A DNA stretch of 15,321 nucleotides from Sedimenticola sp. (GTDB taxonomy: Bacteria; Pseudomonadota; Gammaproteobacteria; Chromatiales; Chromatiaceae). Of this stretch, positions 12,964 to 15,321 are shown piece by piece. Location: positions 1-15,321 of the forward strand of contig JAUXBK010000036.1 in assembly GCA_030619405.1 (NCBI GenBank), written 5' to 3'. The notes under the pieces are model-generated. The model was not told where the DNA came from. It searched no databases and was given only the letters and a program-made list of their open reading frames with translations. Each line of letters opens with the position of its first letter. The first letter of the stretch is position 1. The position numbers and the translations under genes are program-made.

Positions 12964-14929
12964 AGCTTGGAGGCACCGGTGCTTTCCATGTCCATCATGC
13001 GCAGGTAGAAGCGTTGGATGCCGTTTAGTTTATGCCAGGTGCCGGCGCTGAGTTGTTCCGGCACCAGCAGGCTGTTGGCTGCCTCTGCCGCTTGCTGTAC
13101 GATCTCATCGACCACCGTGGTTTCACCATGCTGGCGCGGACGCATGGCAAAGGTCGTAACATCTTCGCCACCGATCTGGGTATAGGCCGTGAGCACCTTG
13201 AGCGCAGCGGCATAACCGGCCATCTGTAGATCGGAATCATTGAACACCGGCTCGCCCATCTTCTCCTTCACCTCATCATTGTGGAAGAAAAACAGGTCCC
13301 TGGGGGTAAACAGATGATACCAATAGGTCCAGCCGCGCGTGCGAATCGGTTCATCAGTCTTGTTACCCGGCTCGATCTCCATATCCGGCGCCAGCCCTTC
13401 CTCCTGCCAGCGGGCAAGGTTCTCCGCCACGATCCGTTCCACCTTCCGTTCTCGTTCCAGGTCCGCTTCGGTGACTGAGGTAAAGAATGTCACTTGCCTG
13501 AGCTTATCCAGGGTTTCCCTGGTGATCCACTGGATGGCGTAGAGCCGTTCCTGAAAGATGTCATCCGGCCTGGGCTTGAAGTCGTGTTTCTTCCAACGGC
13601 GCAGGCGGTTTCCGGTATTGCCCTCGGCGCCCGGTAGTCTCCGCGTAGGGTCTTGATGGGGGTGCGGTAGGTTTTTCCGTTCAGCTCATAGAGCAACGCG
13701 CCGTCCTTCACCGTGCCCTTGGCGGCAGCCAGCATCTCTTTCTTGGAGACACCCGAAACGACTTTGATGTCGAAATGCTTGTTTTCGTAGTCTGGGATAA
13801 GTTTCGCCACTACATTACGCTGCTTGGAGATTATCCAGTGAGGGGAAATTGGTATCATCCAGCCGGATTCCGGGCAGCGAGTCTCCAGGCAATAGAAAAA
13901 TATCTTCGCGCGGTCGCCCCGTTCATTATGCTCGATTCCAAGCGCGGTAATATCGTCGTCAACAGCCTTAGCTGCTTGGCGTAGAGTCTGTTCGATCCCA
14001 GCCCTACATTCCTTCGATGCGCCAATGATGTTGAGTGCCCCCCAGGTCAACATACAGGCGATGGGGTTGAGGTCCGAGGCGTAGACATCACAACCGAGCC
14101 TCGCCACCTCGAAGGGGATGGAGCCGCCGCCACTGAAGGTATCGCCCACCCGCGGGCGGTGACCGTAGCGCAGAATGCCCAGTTGTTCGATCAACTGCTG
14201 GTGGGACCAGGCCTCTATGCCGAGGTGGGCGTAGTGGCGGTTGACGACGGGCCAGACGGGGGCAAAGAGCCACGCCTGATCCACCTCCTCGGGACGTTTG
14301 CACAGGGCCGCCTTCTCCTCGTAACTGGCGAAGGTGGCCAGGGCCTTGCGGTAAAGGGTGAGCTTGTCCTCTTCCGTGGCATCGCGCCGCCAGCGCAGAG
14401 TGATGCAGAGTGCGTCGGCATCCAGGGGGAAGCCAAGGGTTTCGAGCGGGTTTGCCGGATGCGCTTCGCTTATCCGGCCTACATTCGGGTCTGTCGGGGG
14501 TTTTTCGTAGGCCCGATAAGCATCAGCGCATCGGGCATCTTTCTTGACGGTATAGGCAAAGCACCGCCAAGGGGCCTCCAGCTCGATACGCGCGGCAATA
14601 TCCTTGGACTTGAGCGCCTTCTGAATCAGGGCCCGCCGGGCCAGGCCCTCATCGTCGAAGGCCATCAGCCTTTCGAAGATTTCAAGGTCCGCCTCGGCAT
14701 CATCGGTCTGCGGGAGCAGGCTACCCAGCACAATGGCGCGCACCAGGATCAGCGGTTTGCGTCCCTTCCAGTAGGAACCCAGAGCGGTCAGGGTCTGACC
14801 TGCCCCAGCCTTGCGTTCCCGCTGCGCCTCGAACGAGACCTTCTGAGCCGGGAACACCGCCACGATCAAGGCGGGGGCATCTTGCAGGGCGTTTGGAATG
14901 AGTGGGGAAGGCATTATTTCATCTGTCAT
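12879..14929 (-). pseudogene. DUF1156-type DNA methyltransferase, broken (frameshift, internal deletion, REPIN insertion)
   Basis: The N-terminal half reads as one frame from ATG 14929. It has FIPNALQDAP-like sequence, FPAQKVSFEAQRERKAGAGQ and GRKPLILVRAIVLG, then the AdoMet-binding motif DTFSGGGSIPFE (263-274) and YASDLNPIA (283-291). This fits the DUF1156 methyltransferases I recall from anti-phage loci. A missing base near 13626-13629 shifts the frame. Reading resumes with EGNTGNRLRRWKKHDFKPRP and continues to 12963, where family similarity appears to end; the fused frame then stops at 12879. No DPPY/NPPY catalytic motif is found in any part. The join LFTPRDLFFF / NDEVKEKMGE at about 13284 looks like an internal deletion. 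Residues 132-159 are encoded by a REPIN. About 650 residues remain, fewer than I expect for the family. Confidence 0.75.
14454..14536. repeat. REPIN-like element inside the methyltransferase reading frame
   Basis: The left REP (14454-14482) starts GCCGGATGCGCTTCGCTTAT and ends CCGGCCTAC. The right REP (14507-14536) is the imperfect reverse complement, starting GTAGGCCCGATAAGC and ending GCATCGGGC. The build equals that of 1181-1258: two inverted units with a spacer of 24 bases here and 19 there. Read on the minus strand it is in frame and adds the residues ARCADAYRAYEKPPTDPN plus ten more. REP sequences are normally outside genes, so its place here fits a gene already free of selection. Confidence 0.85.
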
Positions 14930-15216
14930 TGGTGCTCAATGCGCATCGAGAGGCCGTTGCCGTACCTGATCTCGGTCGTCATCGATTCCCAGGTAGGCTT
15001 GGATCATCGATTACACGTTGCGATGATCAGTCGCCAGGGAATTTTCCGTTTAGGCGGACCGGAATTCTTCGGGGATATGAGTCCCCGCTTTACCCTGGGC
15101 AATCGCATCATACTCACACACTACGCAGGATCTTGGCGAGCAACGTTTGTTGTGTTGCCTACAACCCTGTTCGCACTGACGGTGGCAGTCACTGTAAGTA
15201 CCTTTAAGAAATACCA
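14930..15216. other. Gap between the methyltransferase remnant and the HTH gene, no recognised gene
   Basis: These 287 bases separate the divergent starts of the methyltransferase remnant and the HTH gene. Frames are open in places, but I recognise no protein in them. The one notable structure is GATCATCG (15002-15009) and CGATGATC (15021-15028), an 8-bp inverted repeat with an 11-base spacer that could be a protein-binding site. No clear promoter was found in either direction. Confidence 0.4.
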
Positions 15217-15321
15217 TTGAAAATCCGTGATGCCCGGCTAAGGCGCCGCATTCCGACGGCCATCATGGCCGAGCGAGCCTCCATCAGCCGCACGACCCTG
15301 AATAAGGTGGAAAAGGGCGAC
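15217..15321 (+). CDS. XRE-family HTH transcriptional regulator (N-terminal part, runs off the window)
   Basis: The reading frame gives KIRDARLRRRIPTAIMAERA, then SISRTTLNKVEKGD up to the last base. This is a classic Cro/C1-type helix-turn-helix, with MAERASISRTTLNKVEKG as the turn and recognition helix. The frame has a TAA at 15205-15207, so the only start seen is TTG 15217, giving 35 residues here. Related regulators that I recall have extra residues before this point, so the gene may be 5'-truncated or use TTG. Proteins of this type often precede a HipA-like kinase gene; whether that holds here lies beyond the window edge. Confidence 0.7.
   Translation, partial: MKIRDARLRRRIPTAIMAERASISRTTLNKVEKGD

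Noticed and set aside
14159..15220. 353-residue plus-strand open frame
   Set aside because: Mostly antisense to the methyltransferase remnant, including the REPIN; no family features, and the part beyond 14930 is not recognisable either.

Overview
The window looks like a gammaproteobacterial chromosome of moderately high GC. Two things support this: the six-gene rsx/rnf operon followed by nth, and the divergent metG / apbC pair next to it, which is a familiar gammaproteobacterial neighbourhood. The sequence does not allow a genus call.

Layout. Positions 2-1111 (+) hold the C-terminal 369 residues of a large molybdopterin oxidoreductase, probably of the arsenite oxidase (AioA) / iodate reductase (IdrA) branch. 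It ends at a clean hairpin-T terminator, and a REPIN-like pair of inverted REP sequences follows. From about 10.6 kb down to 1.3 kb everything lies on the minus strand, in the order metG, rsxA, rsxB, rsxC, rsxD, rsxG, rsxE, a repeat island of about 775 bp, nth, and a DUF1841 gene. The Rsx/Rnf proteins form a membrane complex that couples electron transfer between NADH and ferredoxin to an ion gradient, or drives electrons toward low-potential acceptors such as SoxR. All cofactor residues that I could check (4Fe-4S cysteines of RsxB and RsxC, flavinylation threonines of RsxD and RsxG, membrane cysteines of RsxA and RsxE) are present. Nth, MetG and ApbC also look complete, with catalytic residues in place.

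From 10.93 to 12.02 kb (+) lies apbC/mrp, behind a good sigma-70 promoter. From 12.1 to 14.9 kb (-) lies a decayed gene cluster that resembles a methyltransferase-based anti-phage locus. It holds a DUF1156-type DNA methyltransferase with a frameshift, an apparent internal deletion and a REPIN inside its reading frame, then a fused C-terminal remnant of a second protein, then a frameshifted and truncated phospholipase D-like gene whose end runs into a palindromic repeat. The right edge starts an HTH regulator.

The most distinctive property of the window is its load of short repeats: two REPIN-like pairs, a 237-bp element with 29-bp inverted ends, a perfect 31-bp inverted repeat inside a larger one, a related copy 8 kb away, CTTTGCG-type repeats, a repeat that forms the end of rsxG, and a roughly 140-bp nested palindrome. 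The housekeeping genes are all intact, while the defence-like locus carries three frameshifts and at least two apparent deletions. I see no CRISPR array, rRNA, tRNA, intact transposase gene or intact novel system.
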